A program made the position numbers and the translations under genes. From contig NC_080072.1 of the NCBI RefSeq assembly GCF_949987535.1, positions 56,768,460 through 56,832,459 of the forward strand: a stretch of 64,000 nucleotides of DNA. The letters are read 5' to 3'. The stretch is from Balaenoptera acutorostrata (Eukaryota; Chordata; Mammalia; Artiodactyla; Balaenopteridae). Each line of letters opens with the position of its first letter. The stretch's first letter is position 1. The notes beneath the pieces were generated by a model. The model had not been told where the DNA came from and searched no databases. It saw only the letters and a list, made by a program, of their open reading frames with translations. Of the stretch, positions 1 to 12,215 are shown piece by piece.

Positions 1-32
1 AGACTGCCCTCCCCGTTCAAAAAAAAAAAAAA

Positions 33-2475
33 TCTGTAGACTGCTTTGGGTAGTATGGCCATTTTAACAATACTAATTCTTCCAATCCAAGATCATGGGA
101 AAATCTTTCCATTTCTTTGAATCCTCTTTAATTTCCTTTATTAATGTTTTATAGTTGTCAGCATATAAGCCTTTTGCCTCCTTGGTCAGGTTTATTCCTA
201 AGCTTTTTTTTTTAATGCAATTTTAAAAGAAATTGGTTTTTTACTTTCCCTTTCTCATATTTCATTGTTAGTATAAAGAAATCCAACAGATTACTGTATG
301 TAAATCCTGTATCCTGCTACCTTGCTGAATTCGTTTATCAGTTCTAGTAGTTTTTGTGTGGTCTTTAGGGTTTTCTATATATAGTATCATGTCATCTGCA
401 TATAATGACCATTTTACCTCTTCTCTTCCAATTTGGAAACCTATTTTTCTTTTTCTTATCTGATTGCTGTGGCTAGGATTTGCAATACTATGTTGAATGG
501 AAGTGGTGAGAGTGGGCATCCTTGTCTTGTTCTAGATTTTAGTGGGAAGGCTTTCAGCTTTCCACCGTTGAGTATTGTGTTGGCTGTGGATTTGTCATAA
601 ATGGCTTTTATTATGTTGATATATATTTCCTCTATACCCACATTGGTAAGTTTTTTAATCATGAATGGATGTTGAATTTTGTCAAATGCTTTTTCTGCAT
701 CTATTGAGATGATCATGTGTTTTTTTACTTTTCTTTTGTTGATGTGCTGTATCACATTAATTGATTTGCATTAAGTTGAACCATCCTTGTGACCATGGGA
801 TGAATGCAACTTGGTCGTTGTGTATGATCTTTTCTATGTGCTGTTGGATTTGGTTTGCTAATATTTTCTTGAGAATTTTTGCATCTATATCCATCAAAGA
901 TATTGGCCTGTAATTTTCTTTTTTGGTAGTGTCTTTATCTGGTTTTGGTGTCAGGGTGATGGTGGCTTCATAGAATGACTTTGGGAGTGTTCCCTTTTGG
1001 AAGAGTTTGAGAAGGACTGATATAAGTTTTTCTTTGTAAGTTTGCTAGAATTCCCCAGTGAAGCCATCGGGTCCTGGGCTTTTGTTTGCAGGGAGTTTTT
1101 AAAATTATAGATTCTATTTCACTTCTAGTTATCAGTCTGTTCAAACTGTGTATGTCATGTTGATTCAGTTTGGTGTGTTGTCTGTTTCTAGAAACTTGTC
1201 CATTTCTTGTAGGTTGTCCAATTTTTGGCATGTAATTGTTCATAGTATTCTCTTATTTTATTTTTTGTATGTCTGCTGTATTGGTTGTTATTGCTCCTTT
1301 CATTTTTTATTTTGTTTATTTGGGGCCTCTCTCTTTTCTTCTTGGTGAGTCTGGCTAGAGGTCTGTCGATTTTGTTTACCCTTTCATAAAAACCCAGCTG
1401 TTGGTTTTATTGATTTTTTTCTATTATTTTTTAATCTGTATTTTATTCATTTCCTCTCTGATCTTTATTATTTCCTTCCTTATGCTGACTTTAGGTTTTA
1501 TTTCTTCTTTTTCTAATTCTTTTAGGTGGTAGATAAGATTGTTTATTTGAGATTTTTTCTTGTTTTTTGAAGAAGGCCTGTATTGCTATGAATTTACCTC
1601 TAAGAACTGCTTTTGCTGCATCCCACAGATTTTGAATGGTTGTGTTTTCATTGTCATTTGCCTCAAGGTATTTTAAAAATTCTTCTTTGATTTCATTGTT
1701 GACCCATTGGTTTTTCAGTAGCATGTTGTTTAGTCTCCATGTAATTGTTTTTTCTCATTTCTTTTTCTGTGGTTGATTTCTATTTTCATGCCATTGTGGT
1801 CAGAAAAGATGCTTGAAATAATTTTTATCCTCTTAAATTCGTTGAGGCTTGTTTTTTGCCCTAGTATGTTGTCAATCCTAGAGAATGTTCCATGTGCACT
1901 CGAAAAGAATGTGTATTCTGTTTTTTTTGGATGTAATGTCCTGAAAATATCAATTGTTTAACTTTTCTATTGTATCATTTAAGATCTCTGTTGCTTACTG
2001 ATTTTCTGTCTGGAAGATCTGTCCATTGATATGAGTGGGGTGTTAAAGTCTTCTACTATTATTTTATTCTCATCAATTTCTCCCTTTATGTCTGTTAGTA
2101 TTTGTTTTGTGTATTTTGGTGCTCCTATATTAGGTGTATATATATTAATGAGTTTAATATACTCTTAATGTATTGATCCTTTTATTATTATAGTGTCCTT
2201 CATTATCTTTCTTTATGGTCTTTGTTTTAAAGTCTATTTTGTCTGATATGAGTATTGCTACCCCCACTTTCTTATCACTTCTGTTTGCATGAAACATCTT
2301 TTTCCATCCCCTCACTTTCAATCCATATGTGTCCTTCACCCTAAAGTAGGTCTCTTGTAGGCAGCATATTACATGCTCTTGTTTTTATCCAATCTGCCAC
2401 TCTTTGTCTATTGATTGGAGCATTTAGTCCATTGACATTTAAGCTAATTTTTGATAGATATGTATTTATTTCCAT
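33..2475 (-). pseudogene. L1 copy A ORF2 remnant (endonuclease and RT)
   Basis: ORF2 encodes the L1 endonuclease and reverse transcriptase used for target-primed insertion. The start is recognisable as [20 protein letters not shown] at about 2,475. Further segments follow on the minus strand: the region before the RT domain near 1,720 ([17 protein letters not shown]), [14 protein letters not shown] at about 700, and [12 protein letters not shown] near 520. The RT motif is readable as [12 protein letters not shown] near 400. Frameshifts and stops break the frame many times, and the match ends before the C-terminal Cys-rich region. It is certainly non-coding. Confidence 0.82.
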
Positions 2476-2899
2476 TTTAAACTTGTTTTCCAGTTGATTT
2501 TGTATTTTTTCTCTGTTCATTTCTTTTTCTTTTGTTTTTCCTTTTGTGGTTTGGTGGTTTTCTTTCATATTATGCTTATGTTCTCTTCTTTTTGGTTTTT
2601 ATGAATCTATTGTATACTTTTTATTTGTAGTTACACTGTTTTTCAAGTATGTTAACCCATTAGTATATCTACTTGCTTTAAACTGGTAGTCACATAGGCT
2701 GAAACATAGTTTTTAAAAATCTACATTTTTGTACTCTCCTCTCCCACTTTTAATGCTTTTGATGTCCTCTTTTACATCTTTTTATTCTTTTGCTGTTCAT
2801 TGTAGTTATCATCACTTTCCCGAAATTTTTTTTTAACCTGTGTACTGGCTTAAGTGATTTACTTTCCAAATGTGATTTTCTCTTTCACGTAGATTCTTG

Positions 2900-4112
2900 C
2901 TTCTTTTCTATTTAGAGAAAACCTTTCAATATTTCTTTTAGAATAAGTTTAGTATTGCTGTATTCTTTTAGTTTTTGCTTGTCTGAGAAATTCTTTCTCT
3001 CTATTCTAAATGATAATCTTGCTGGGTAGAGTATCCTAGTTTGCAGGTTTTTCCCTTTCAGGACTTTGAATATATCTTGCCACTCTCTTCTTGGTCTGCA
3101 GTGTTTCTATAGAGAAATCAGCTGATAGCCTTGTGGGGAGTTCCCTTGTAATTAACTCTTTGTTTTTCTCTTGCTGCCTTTAGAATCTTCTCTTTATCTT
3201 TAACTTTTGCAAATTTTTTAAAATAAATTTATTTATTTATTTATTTTTGGCTGCGTTGGTTCTTCGTTTCTGTGCGAGGGCTTTCTCCAGTTGTGGCGAG
3301 CGGGGGCCACTCTTCATCGCGGTGCGCGGGCCTCTCACTGTTGCGGCCTCTCATTGTGGAGCAGGCTCCAGATGCGCAGGCTCAGTAGTTGTGGCGCACA
3401 GGCTTAGTTGCTCCATGGCATGTGGGATCTTCCCGGACCAGGGCTCGAACCCGTGTCCCCTGCATTGGCAGGCAGACTCTCAACCACTGCGCCACCAGGG
3501 AAGCCCAACTTTTGCAATTTTAATAATAATATGTCTTGGTGTAGGTCTGTTTGAGTTCATCTTGTTTGGGACGTTCTGTGCTTCCTGTACCTGGATATGT
3601 GTTTCCTTCTTTAGGTTTGGGACGTCTTCAGCCATAATTTCTTCAAATACATTTTTGATTCCCCTTTCTCTTTCTTCTCCTTTTGGGACTCCTATTACGT
3701 GTAGATTGGCACCTTTTACATTACCCCATACACCTCATATATTGCTTTCTTTTTTTTTTTTCATTTGCCTCTTTTGTCTGCTGTTCCAATTGGGTGATTT
3801 CCATTGTTCTATCTTCCAGATCTTTTATTCATGCTTCTGCATTATTTAGTTTGCTATTTATTGCCTTTTGCTCAGCTTTTGTCTTGGTAAATGAGTTTTC
3901 TAATTTTAACTGCTTCCTTTTTACAGTTACTTTTTATAGTAATCTGCATTTCTATCAATAGGCCTTCTTAATTCCTTCAGTATTTTTATTACCTCCTTTT
4001 TGAACTTGGGATCTGGTAAACTGGAGATATCTATTTCATTGTTTGTCCTTTCAGGCGAATTTTCTTGATTGTTTAATTGCGAGTGGTTCCTCTGCTTCTT
4101 CATTTTACTCAT
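2900..4112 (-). pseudogene. L1 copy A ORF1 remnant split by a SINE
   Basis: ORF1 encodes the L1 RNA-binding coiled-coil protein. The N-terminus is readable from 4,112 downward: MSKMKKQRNHSQLNN, then SLPDPKFKKEVIKILKELRR. The middle, around 3,520-3,900, is broken. The C-terminal part, near 2,900-3,200, corresponds to the stretch that in intact copies encodes the region before the ORF1 stop. A CHR SINE at 3,217-3,506 separates the two parts. The lower end is approximate. Confidence 0.7.
3217..3506 (-). mobile_element. CHR SINE inserted in L1 ORF1
   Basis: This reverse-oriented tRNA-derived SINE ends with ccaccagggaagccc, the complement of the GGGCTTCCCTGGTGG head, and its tail is the ttatttattta stretch at 3,225-3,246. 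It is flanked by the target duplication AACTTTTGCAA(A)TTT at 3,202-3,216 and 3,507-3,520, one A longer on the left. Long open frames across it are accidental. Confidence 0.93.
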
Positions 4113-4725
4113 ATTTTTCTGACCCTATGAGTTTTGGAGAAACAGTTATCTACTGTGGTTTTAAATGGCTGTTTTTATGTGGGAGTGTCCCTTTGTTGCC
4201 TCCATGTGTCTAATATTTTTGGTGTGAGGGCTGTTTTCAGTATGGACGCCTGCCTCATCTTTCCTCAGTGTTTGCTGGCTGTTATCCCCTTAATAGAGAG
4301 TGTGATTATTGTTGGGGTGACCAGAGCCTGCAAGGGATGTTGAGCAGGGCCTCTTCTTTGTTCTTTAGTTGTCACAGCCCTGTTGGGCACAGGGTCTACT
4401 CCCCAGTTGTTGGAGAAGACACCCTCATATCCATTTCTGAACTGCAGCATGAGGTAGGTGGGGCTGGAGTGCTCCTGCTGGGAGAGGATCCACTGAGTAT
4501 TCCTCCACAGGAGCTGTGTATATTAAGTCCCCTACATACAAACCTTCAAGTTGCAAACTTTCAAAGATGCAAACATGCATTTTCATGTCCAATCACATAA
4601 GTTAGTTCACGCGTCTGGTGTACATTGTCATGTTCGTGCATCCTCTACAAGTTGTGCTTTTGTGTACTTTACTGTACAGTACTGTATACAGTATAGTAGT
4701 ACAGTATCTTTATTTCAAGCCCAGG

Positions 4726-6508
4726 ATGTCCAGAAGCAAGCGTAAATGCAGCAGTGTTGTAGCTTATACTGCTAAGAAGTGCCAAGTGATAACGATGGAA
4801 ACAAAAGTGAAAATAATTGAGAGAGTGGAGTGAGGCGAAAAGATGGTAGACGTCCTTGTTCTTATAACATGAATCATTCAACCATCAGCATGATTCTAAA
4901 GAACAAGGACAAGATCACGGAACATGTGAAGTCTTCTGTGCCAATAATGTCAACAATAATATCAAAGAAGAGTGGAAAAAATGGAGGAGATGGAGAAACT
5001 TCTCAGTGTGTGAATGCAGGATCAGCATTAGTGTCGAGTCCCCCTCAGCTTAATGTTGATTCAAGAGAAAGCTAAAAGCCTTTTATGAAGACTTGAAGAA
5101 GAAACATGGTGAAGAATCAGAGGGTGCCAGCCATGGCTGGTTTCATTGGTTCAAGGCTAGAGCCAAACTTCACAATGTAAAAGTAAGTGGCAAGGCAGTG
5201 AATGCAGATACAGTAGCTGCCTGGGAATTTCCTGAAATGCTTTGAGAAATTATTGATGAAGGCATGTATTTACCCGAGCAGGTTTTTAATGTAGATGAGA
5301 CAGGACTGTACTGGAAGAGGATGCCAGACCGAAGTTACATCAGTAAGGAGGAAAAGTTGATGCCAGGCTATAAAGCAGCAAAGGACAGGCTAACTCTGTT
5401 GATGGGTAGCAATACTTCCAGCAGTATGAAGCTGAAGCCCCTCTTAGGTTATCATTCAGAGAACTCAAGAGCCCTTTAAACATAGCCAAGGGCTCTCTTC
5501 CTATTGTGTGGAAGAGTAACCCCAAAGCCTGGGTTACATAGACCATTTTCCAGGACTGGATTTTCCACCACTTTATCCCAGAGGTAGAGAAATATTGCTT
5601 GGAGAAGGACGTCAACATTCTTTTGTTGCCGGACAGTGCTCCAGGCCACCCCCCATTCACGGACAACTTTCATCCCAAAGTAGTGCTTCCGCCACCAAAT
5701 ACTACGTTGCTCTTCCAACCTACGGACCAGGGAGTTACAGCGATTTTCAAGAAATATTATTTATGTCACACATTTTGTCAGGCAGTAAAAGTGAGTGACA
5801 AATCAGGAACAACCTTGTGACAATTTTGAAAGGACTATAACATCTACAAGCCCACAAAAAACATTGACTTTGCTTGGCGTGAGGTTATGGCCATCACCAT
5901 GAATGGGGTATGGAAGAACCTTTGCCTGCAGTTTGTTGACAATTTTCATGGATTTGAGAATGTGGATGAGGAGTTCAAAGAGGTCTTCAGCAACTTAGTG
6001 ACCCTCAGCAAGAAGATGGAGCTAGATCTGCAAGAGGACAACTTCACTGAACTCCTTGCTGTGTAACATGAGGAGCTTACTAATGAAGACCTGACAGAAT
6101 TGGAGGCCCAGAGAAAGGACGAAGACAGACAAGAGGAAGAAGAAGTAACTGAAGAACCAGAGATTCATGACACAGGAAATGGCAAAGGGATTTTCTTTAT
6201 TTGAGGAGGCACTGTTAGTTTTTGAGGCACAGGACCAGAATGTAGAACAGTACTCAAAGGTTGCAGCAGCCGTTCAGAATGCAATCCAGTACTACCGTGT
6301 CATCTATGACAAGAAAAAAACAGCTACTACCCAGACATCACTGGATCATTTTTTCACGAGGGTAGATAGAATTGAATCCAGCAATGAACTAGAACCTGTG
6401 CCATCAACGTCAGGCATCAGTGAAATTGCAGCTTGCCCTCCATCTCCTATTGCTGATGATCCTTCAGCTCTACCATCTCCCACCTCCTCTCCCTCTTCCA
6501 GTCAGTAA
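4726..6508 (+). pseudogene. Tigger1 transposase remnant (TIGD1-like)
   Basis: This was a CENPB-like helix-turn-helix plus DDE-superfamily transposase. The start is the ATG at 4,726, reading MSRSKRKCSS, with METKVKIIERVE shortly before an in-frame TGA at 4,831-4,833. After a frameshift the second helix-turn-helix part follows (NMNHSTISMILKNKDKI). The catalytic core is still recognisable in three pieces: FNVDETGLYWKRMPDRS near 5,285, LLLPDSAPGHPP near 5,620 and PTDQGVTAIFKKYY near 5,720. These hold all three expected Asp residues. The acidic tail ends in PTSSPSSSQ and a stop at 6,506-6,508. At least two stops and several frameshifts separate the pieces, so this is not a domesticated host gene. 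Human TIGD1 is related to the same transposon family, but nothing here suggests retained function. Confidence 0.9.
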
Positions 6509-6654
6509 CTCTTCTTGCCTGTTCATGTGATGCCAGCCCCTGTATGCCAGCTGTTGTACTGTACTACTGTACGTTTCAAGGTACTGCACTGTAAGATTAA
6601 AAATGTTTATTTTTGTGTTTTTTTTTTGTAAAGGTTAGAAAGGCTTTTTTTTTG

Positions 6655-6982
6655 ATAAATTTATTTTATTTATTTTATTTTTGGCTGTGTTGGGTCTTCG
6701 TTGCTGTGCATGGGCTTTCTCTAGTTGCAGCAAGCAGGGGCTACTCTTCCTTGCAGTGCGCGGGTTTCTCATTGTGGTGGCTTCTCTTTTTTTCAGAGCA
6801 CAGCCTCTAGGCACGGAGGCTTCAGTAGTTGTGGCTCGCGGGCTCTAGAGTGCAGGCTCAGTAGTTGTGGTGCTGGGGCTTAGTTGCTCCACGGCATGTG
6901 GGATCTTCCCAGACCAGGGCTCGAACCTGTGTCCCCTGCATTGGCAGGTGGATTCTTAACCACTGCGCCACCAGGGAAGCCC
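6655..6982 (-). mobile_element. CHR SINE inside the Tigger1 element
   Basis: This reverse CHR SINE has its A/T tail at 6,655-6,690, the region ggctgtgttgggtcttcg, the box-B complement gggctcgaacc near 6,918 and the end ccaccagggaagccc. The copy has internal duplications and is longer than its relatives (the phrases ctcagtagttgtgg and ttcagtagttgtgg each occur once). A clear target duplication is not visible in the T-rich flanks. Confidence 0.88.
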
Positions 6983-8901
6983 TTGTTTGTTTTTTATGTA
7001 TTATTTGTGTGAAAAGTTATTATAAACCTATTACAGTATGGTGCTATATAGCCGACTGTGTTAGTTGGTTTCCTAGGCTAACTTTGTCGGACTTATGAAC
7101 AAATTGGACTTAACGAACGCACTCTCGGAACGGAACTCATTCGTATGTAGGGGACTTACTGTACTGGGAAGTGCACTCTGTGGTGTCACCTGTCACCCAT
7201 ACACTGTTTTGGGCACTGCCCTCAGCCCGGACTCAACCATGGGAATTCAGGCAATCAGCCCGAGTGTCCCTCAGGCACTGTACTCACAAAGCCTCTAGCG
7301 CAGATCTGTTGGCACAGAACCACTGAAGTCAGGCACGGAGACTGCCATAGTCACGCACCTGGTCCCACCATTGGAGCTACTGAGTCAGTCCAAACCTTGG
7401 CCCCGCCTCAGTGTGCTTGCACGGCAAAGCCTGCAGCCACTATAGCCGGACCCGCTCCAGCCACAGGAACACAAGTAATCTGCTTGGATATCCCAGACAA
7501 ACTGAGTTTACATAGCTACGTGTGTCGCATAAGTCCCTGGGTTGCACAACCACTGCACACTCAGATTTCAGTCCTGCTTCTGAAGTCGCTCAGCCTCTGG
7601 GGATCAGCTGGAATTTCAACCCCACCTCCACTTATGGGCAACCTGCCAGCGCTTGCATGCTCCCAGAGCTCATAGAGATGGAGCCACTCCTGCTGTGAGC
7701 ATGTTGAGTAAAGCTGCTATGGCGGGGTCCATCCCACTCTTCGTGCACATTGACAGTGGGGCTTCAGTGGCAGAGCCCTGCCTGCTGTGAGCACGCTGAG
7801 AATGAGGCTGCTATGGTGAGCCTCACCCCTCCCTTCGCGCATGCGTGTTAACAATGGGGCTTCAATGGTGGACCTGGGCTCCTTCCTGCACACACCCCCA
7901 GTTGCAGCTTGGACCACACTCCAGCCCCTTCAGGCTGTCTCCATGCAGCCAATCCATCTTCTCTCTGGGTCTGTCCTCTGAATCCCAAGCTTCAGCACCC
8001 AGCACCCCACACACACCAGCAGACATGTGTCTCAGGCTAGGGAGTGCAGGGAGGCGGCCAGACCCTCTGTGCTGGTCTTTCTCTGTTCTGCATGCTGCAA
8101 ACTGGCTGCTGCACTCTCCTCCAAGCCTCTGGAGCTCTCTTTCTGTTCTACCTGACATCCCCACCAGTGAAAGCGCTTCCCAGTGTGAGGGAACCTTTCC
8201 TCTTTCACAGCTCCCTCCCAGGGCACAGGTCCCACCCCAATTCCATTTTTTTTTCTTTCCTCCTACCCAGTTATGTGGTGATCTTTTTTGCAATTTTGGT
8301 TTTATGAGATTTTCTGCCAGCATTCAGCAAGTATTCTGGGAGAACTGTTCCACATGTAAATGTATTTTTGATGTATTTGTGGGAGGAGGTGAGCTCCCCA
8401 TCTTCCTATTCCACCATCTTGATCAGGCTCCCCTTGTTTTATTTCTGATCTTAGAGGGAAAATATTCATTGTTTCACCATTAAAATGATACTGGCTGTAG
8501 GTTTTCTGTAAATATTTTCCATCAGATTGAGGAAGTCTCATTCTATTCCTAGTTTGCCCAGAGCTTTGATCATAAATGGGTGTTGATTCTTGTCAAATAT
8601 GCTTTTTCTACTTTATTTTGTTAATATGGTGGATTATAATGATTAATTTTCAAATGACATATTCATCTTGCACTGTTGGGATAAACCCCACTTACTCAAG
8701 ATGCATTATCCTTTTTATATACTGATAGATTCAATTTGCTAATATTTTGTTCAGGATTTTTGTCTAAGTTCATGAATGATATTGATCTGTATACTTAGTA
8801 CTTGTAACATCTTTGTCAGGTTTTATATGAGTGTATTGCTGACCTCAAAGAATCAGCTGGGAAGTGTTCCTTCCTCTTCTTTTTCTGAGTTGGTATGGGA
8901 T

Positions 8902-8982
8902 TTCCTTCCTTCCTTCCCTCCTCCCTTCCTTCCTTTCCTCCTTCCTTCCTTCCTTCTTTCCTTCCTTCCTTCCTTTTTATTT
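8902..8982 (+). repeat. (CCTT)n microsatellite in L1
   Basis: An imperfect run of CCTT/TCCC units within the old L1 ORF2 region. It looks like a simple expansion with no gene content. Confidence 0.93.
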
Positions 8983-9610
8983 CTTAAATATTTGATCAAC
9001 CAGTGAAACTCTTTGGCCCTGGACTTTTCTTTATGGTGAAGTTTTTGATATACAAATTTGACTCTGACAGATAGTAGGCTATTACAAATTTATATATCTT
9101 CTCTCAATTCTAGTAAGTTTTGTATTTCAAAGAATTTCTCTACTTCAAGTTGTCAAATATAATGGCATAAAAATGTTCATAATATTCCTTTTTATGTCTA
9201 GGATCTGGAGTGATATTTCCTCTTTCATTCATCATTTATCATATTGGCAATCAAACTCTCTCTCTCGCTAAAAGTTTATCAATTTTATTTATCTTTTCAA
9301 GAACCAACTTTTCATTTTCTCTATGTTTGTATCTTTTCTATTTCGTTGATTCCTGCTGTCTTTAGTGTTTCCTTCCTTTTACTTAGAGAAAAATTTACTT
9401 TTCTTTTTCTAGATTCTTAAGGCAGAAAATTAATCAATATTAAAGCAATCTTCCCTCTAACATTTAAAGTTAGAAATGTCCCTCTAAGTCCTGCTTTAGC
9501 TGTACCCCACAAATTTTGTTGTTGTATATGCATTATCCTTTAGTTTGAAGTATTTTCCAACTTCCCTTGTGATTTATTCCTTGGTCAATGGGGTTTTAAG
9601 AAATACACTA

Positions 9611-9917
9611 GGGGCTTCCCTGGTGGCGCAGTGGTTGAGAATCTGCCCGCCAACGCAGGGGACATGGGTTCGAGCCCTGGTCTGGGAGGATCCCACATGC
9701 CGCGGAGCAACTAGGCCCGTGAGCCACAAGTACTGAGCCTGCGCGTCTGGAGCCTGTGCTCCGCAACAAGAGAGGCCGCGATAGTGAGAGGCCCGCGCAC
9801 CGTGATGAAGAGTGGCCCCCGCTCGCCGCAACTAGAAAAAGCCCTCGCACAGAAACGAAGACCCAACACAGCCAAAAATAAATAAATAAATAAGTAAATT
9901 TATTTTAAAAAAAAAGA
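9611..9917 (+). mobile_element. CHR SINE with intact pol III boxes
   Basis: Forward CHR SINE starting GGGGCTTCCCTGGTGGCGCA, with a box-A-like TGGCGCAGTGG and the box-B match GGTTCGAGCCC near 9,668. The 3' end is AATAAATAAATAA plus an A-rich tail. It has a perfect 13-bp target duplication AAGAAATACACTA (9,598-9,610 and 9,918-9,930). Confidence 0.96.
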
Positions 9918-11149
9918 AAGAAATACACTAATTTCCAGCATCTAGAGGCTTATCTAGATATATTATTCATGTTTGTTTCTAATTTAATTTTGCTGTGGTC
10001 ACAGAACATACTCTGTAAGATTTCAGTCTTCTGAAATTCATCTATTGATGATACTTTTCACACTTTTTTATTTTATGCATTCCTTAACTAATTATTGTAA
10101 TTTTAGTTATTTTTACTACCTTTGTCTTTTAACCTTCATGCTTGCTTTATAAGTGATTGATCCCCTATCTTTATTATATATTTACATTTTCCAGTGAGAT
10201 TTTAATTTTTGTATGTTTTCTTATTATCAATTAGTGCCATTTCTTTTCAGTTTAAAGAAGTCCCTTTAATATTTCATGTAGAATCAGTGTAGTGGTGATA
10301 AACTCCTTTAGTTTTTGCTTATCTTGGAAACTCTTAATCTCTCCTTCATTTCTGAATGATAAACTTGCTGGGTAGAGAGTTCTTGGTGGGATTTTTTTTT
10401 CCTTTCAGCACTTTGAATATGTCACACGACTCCTTTATTGCCTCAAGTTATTTTTCTCTTGCTGCTTTAAGGATTCCCTCTTTATCCTTAACTTTTACCA
10501 TTTTAATTGTAATGTGTCGTATGTGTATCTCTTTGGGTTCATCTTATTTGGAGCTCTCTGGGATTCCTGGACCCAGATATCTGTTTCCTTCCCCAGATTA
10601 GGATATTTTTTAATCACTATTTCTTCAGATAATTTTTCTGGCCCTTTCTCTCTCTCTTCTCCTTCTGAGACCCATATAATACAAATGTTATTCCACATGA
10701 CGTTTTCCCAAAGGTTCCATATGATAGCTTCACTTTTTAAAATTCCTTCATTTTGCTGCTCTGTCTGGGGGAGTTCCACTATTCTATCTTTTAGCTTGCT
10801 CATTCGTTTTTCCACCTCATCTACTCTGCTGTTGAAGCCGCTAGTGTATTTTTTCAATTCAGTCATAACTTCTGTTTGGTACTATCTTATATTTTTTATC
10901 TCATTGTGAAAGTTCTATGTTCATCCTTTCCTTTCCTGAGTTTGATGAGCATATTTATGACCATTACATTAAAGTCTATCAGGCAGATTGCTTATCTCAG
11001 TTTCCTTTAGTTGTTTTTCTGAGCTTTCTGTCTTGTTCGTTTGATTAGACCATATTCCTCTCTCTCCTCATTTTGCCTAATTCTCTGTTTCTTTCTATGT
11101 ATTAGGTAAATCAGCTGTCTCTCCCAGGCTGTTGTATAGATTGTCATGT

Positions 11150-11765
11150 AGTCTATTTGGGGAAATATGCCATGTACACTTGAAAATATTGTATATTCTG
11201 CAGTTGTTGGGTAAAATGTTATATGTCAATTAGGTCAAGGTGGCTGAAAGTGTTGTTCAGACTTCTATATTCCTTCTTGTTTTATTTTTTGTGTTTAATT
11301 GTTCTTTCAAGTACTGAGTAAAGAATGTTAAAATCTCCAACTATGATCTCTCTTTCAGTTGTTGTCTAACATGTTTTGAAACTCTGTTATTAACTGAACA
11401 CAGAGTTCAGTTAACTGAAAACAGTTATATTAACTGAAAACAGACTTATAACTATAATGCCTTCCTGATATACTGACCTTTTCATCATTATGAAATCTAT
11501 CTCTGTTTCCAGTAATGTTCCATGTTTTGAAGTTTCTTTTTTCAGAAAATATTTTTATGTTTATTGTTTGCATGGCATATCATTGTCCCATCCTTTCACT
11601 TTGTAATCTATTTGTACCTTTGTATTTGAAGTATTTCTTTTGTAGACAGCATATGGTTGGGTCTTGCTTTTTTCTATCTAGTCTGACAATCTCTACTTTT
11701 GATTTGAGTATTTGATCCATTTATATTTAATGTAATTAATTAAATGGTTGAATTAATGGTGACCA
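11150..11765 (-). mobile_element. L1 ORF2 5' fragment
   Basis: A second minus-strand L1 piece covering the start of ORF2. Reading the plus strand, it contains atgccatgtacacttgaaaa and agacagcatatggttgggtc, which match the same places in copies A and C (near 1,890 and 22,480). It ends in the spacer between ORF1 and ORF2. A short 5'-UTR-like or unassigned stretch at 10,911-11,150 separates it from copy B. Confidence 0.68.
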
Positions 11766-11829
11766 TGTTTCAACTTGTCTTCTATTTGTTTTGTCTGTTA
11801 TTTTGCCTCCTTTGTCCTTTTCTCTCTGA

Positions 11830-12215
11830 ATCCATCTACTATAAAGAGAGATTCTCCTGCTGGCATTGAAGAAAAACCTGCCACATTGTGAGTGGGCCAA
11901 ATGGCTAGGACTGGATATGGTTTCTAAACTCAAATCAAAACCCAGTCAACAGTGATCACAAAAAAAGGGGCATTTCAGCTCCTGTGAGGAACTAAATTCT
12001 GCCAACAACCAGTGATCTTGGAGACTCTAAGTCTCAGAAGAGATTGCTGCCCAGGCCAACACCTCAATGTTAGCCTGGAGAGACTCTATGCAGAGGACCT
12101 AACAAACCCATGCCTCCACCCCTGACCCACACAAACTGTGAGATGATAAATTTGTGTTGCATTGAGCTGCTAAATTTGTGGTAATTTTTTCTATAGCAAT
12201 AAAAAACTAATACAT
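11830..12215 (+). mobile_element. MLT1-type MaLR LTR, 5' truncated
   Basis: The sequence has the typical MaLR 3' end: an AACTGTGAGATGATAAATTT-like phrase, then gctgctaaatttgtggtaa and the end aaaactaatacat. It also carries the internal phrase attctgccaacaacc. The left end is lost in L1 debris. This is an old retroviral-type LTR with no coding content. The subfamily is not assigned. Confidence 0.72.

Larger units (their letters stand above)
4521..7161 (+). mobile_element. Tigger1-type DNA transposon (pogo group)
   Basis: The terminal inverted repeats are AAGTCCCCTACATACAAAC at the left and its near-complement ATTCGTATGTAGGGGACTTACTG at the right. TA dinucleotides directly outside both ends give the expected TA target duplication (4,519-4,520; 7,162-7,163). 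The interior holds a degraded transposase gene on the plus strand. A CHR SINE sits in the right part. The element lies within the 5' UTR of L1 copy A and is therefore younger than that L1. Confidence 0.92.
33..8433 (-). mobile_element. Long old L1 (copy A), interrupted
   Basis: This is a minus-strand L1 seen from inside ORF2 to the 5' end. ORF2 starts near 2,475, ORF1 starts at 4,112, and a long 5' UTR ends at CCATCTTGATCAGGCTCC near 8,433, which is the reverse complement of an L1 5' end. The 3' part of ORF2 and the 3' UTR are missing at the left. The L1 match stops at about base 33, after an A run and 18 bases that I cannot assign. A CHR SINE lies in ORF1 and a Tigger1 element with its own SINE lies in the 5' UTR. 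All coding parts are broken. Confidence 0.85.
8434..10910 (-). mobile_element. Old L1 fragment (copy B), ORF2 and ORF1 parts
   Basis: Minus-strand L1 debris more diverged than copy A. ORF2 text runs from 8,434 to about 10,050. An ORF1 segment follows at about 10,250-10,866, where LSKLKDRI-like and FNSRVDEVEKRMSKLKDRI readings appear on the minus strand (10,495-10,866). The middle of the 5' half of ORF2 is deleted. L1 copy A abuts it at 8,433, so copy A probably inserted into it. A CHR SINE interrupts it at 9,611-9,917. Confidence 0.72.

Noticed and set aside
3247..3849. A 200-codon plus-strand open frame
   Set aside because: It reads through a reversed SINE and antisense L1 ORF1. There is no family motif.
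4726..6508. Domesticated TIGD1-like host gene
   Set aside because: Stops and frameshifts break the transposase, and the inverted repeats and TA duplication are still present, so it is a dead transposon copy.
7845..8483. A 212-codon open frame in GC-rich sequence
   Set aside because: It is antisense to the 5' UTR of L1 copy A and has no recognisable domain.
9611..9690. Possible tRNA gene with A and B boxes
   Set aside because: It is the tRNA-like head of a CHR SINE with an A-rich tail and target duplication. The cloverleaf is not maintained.
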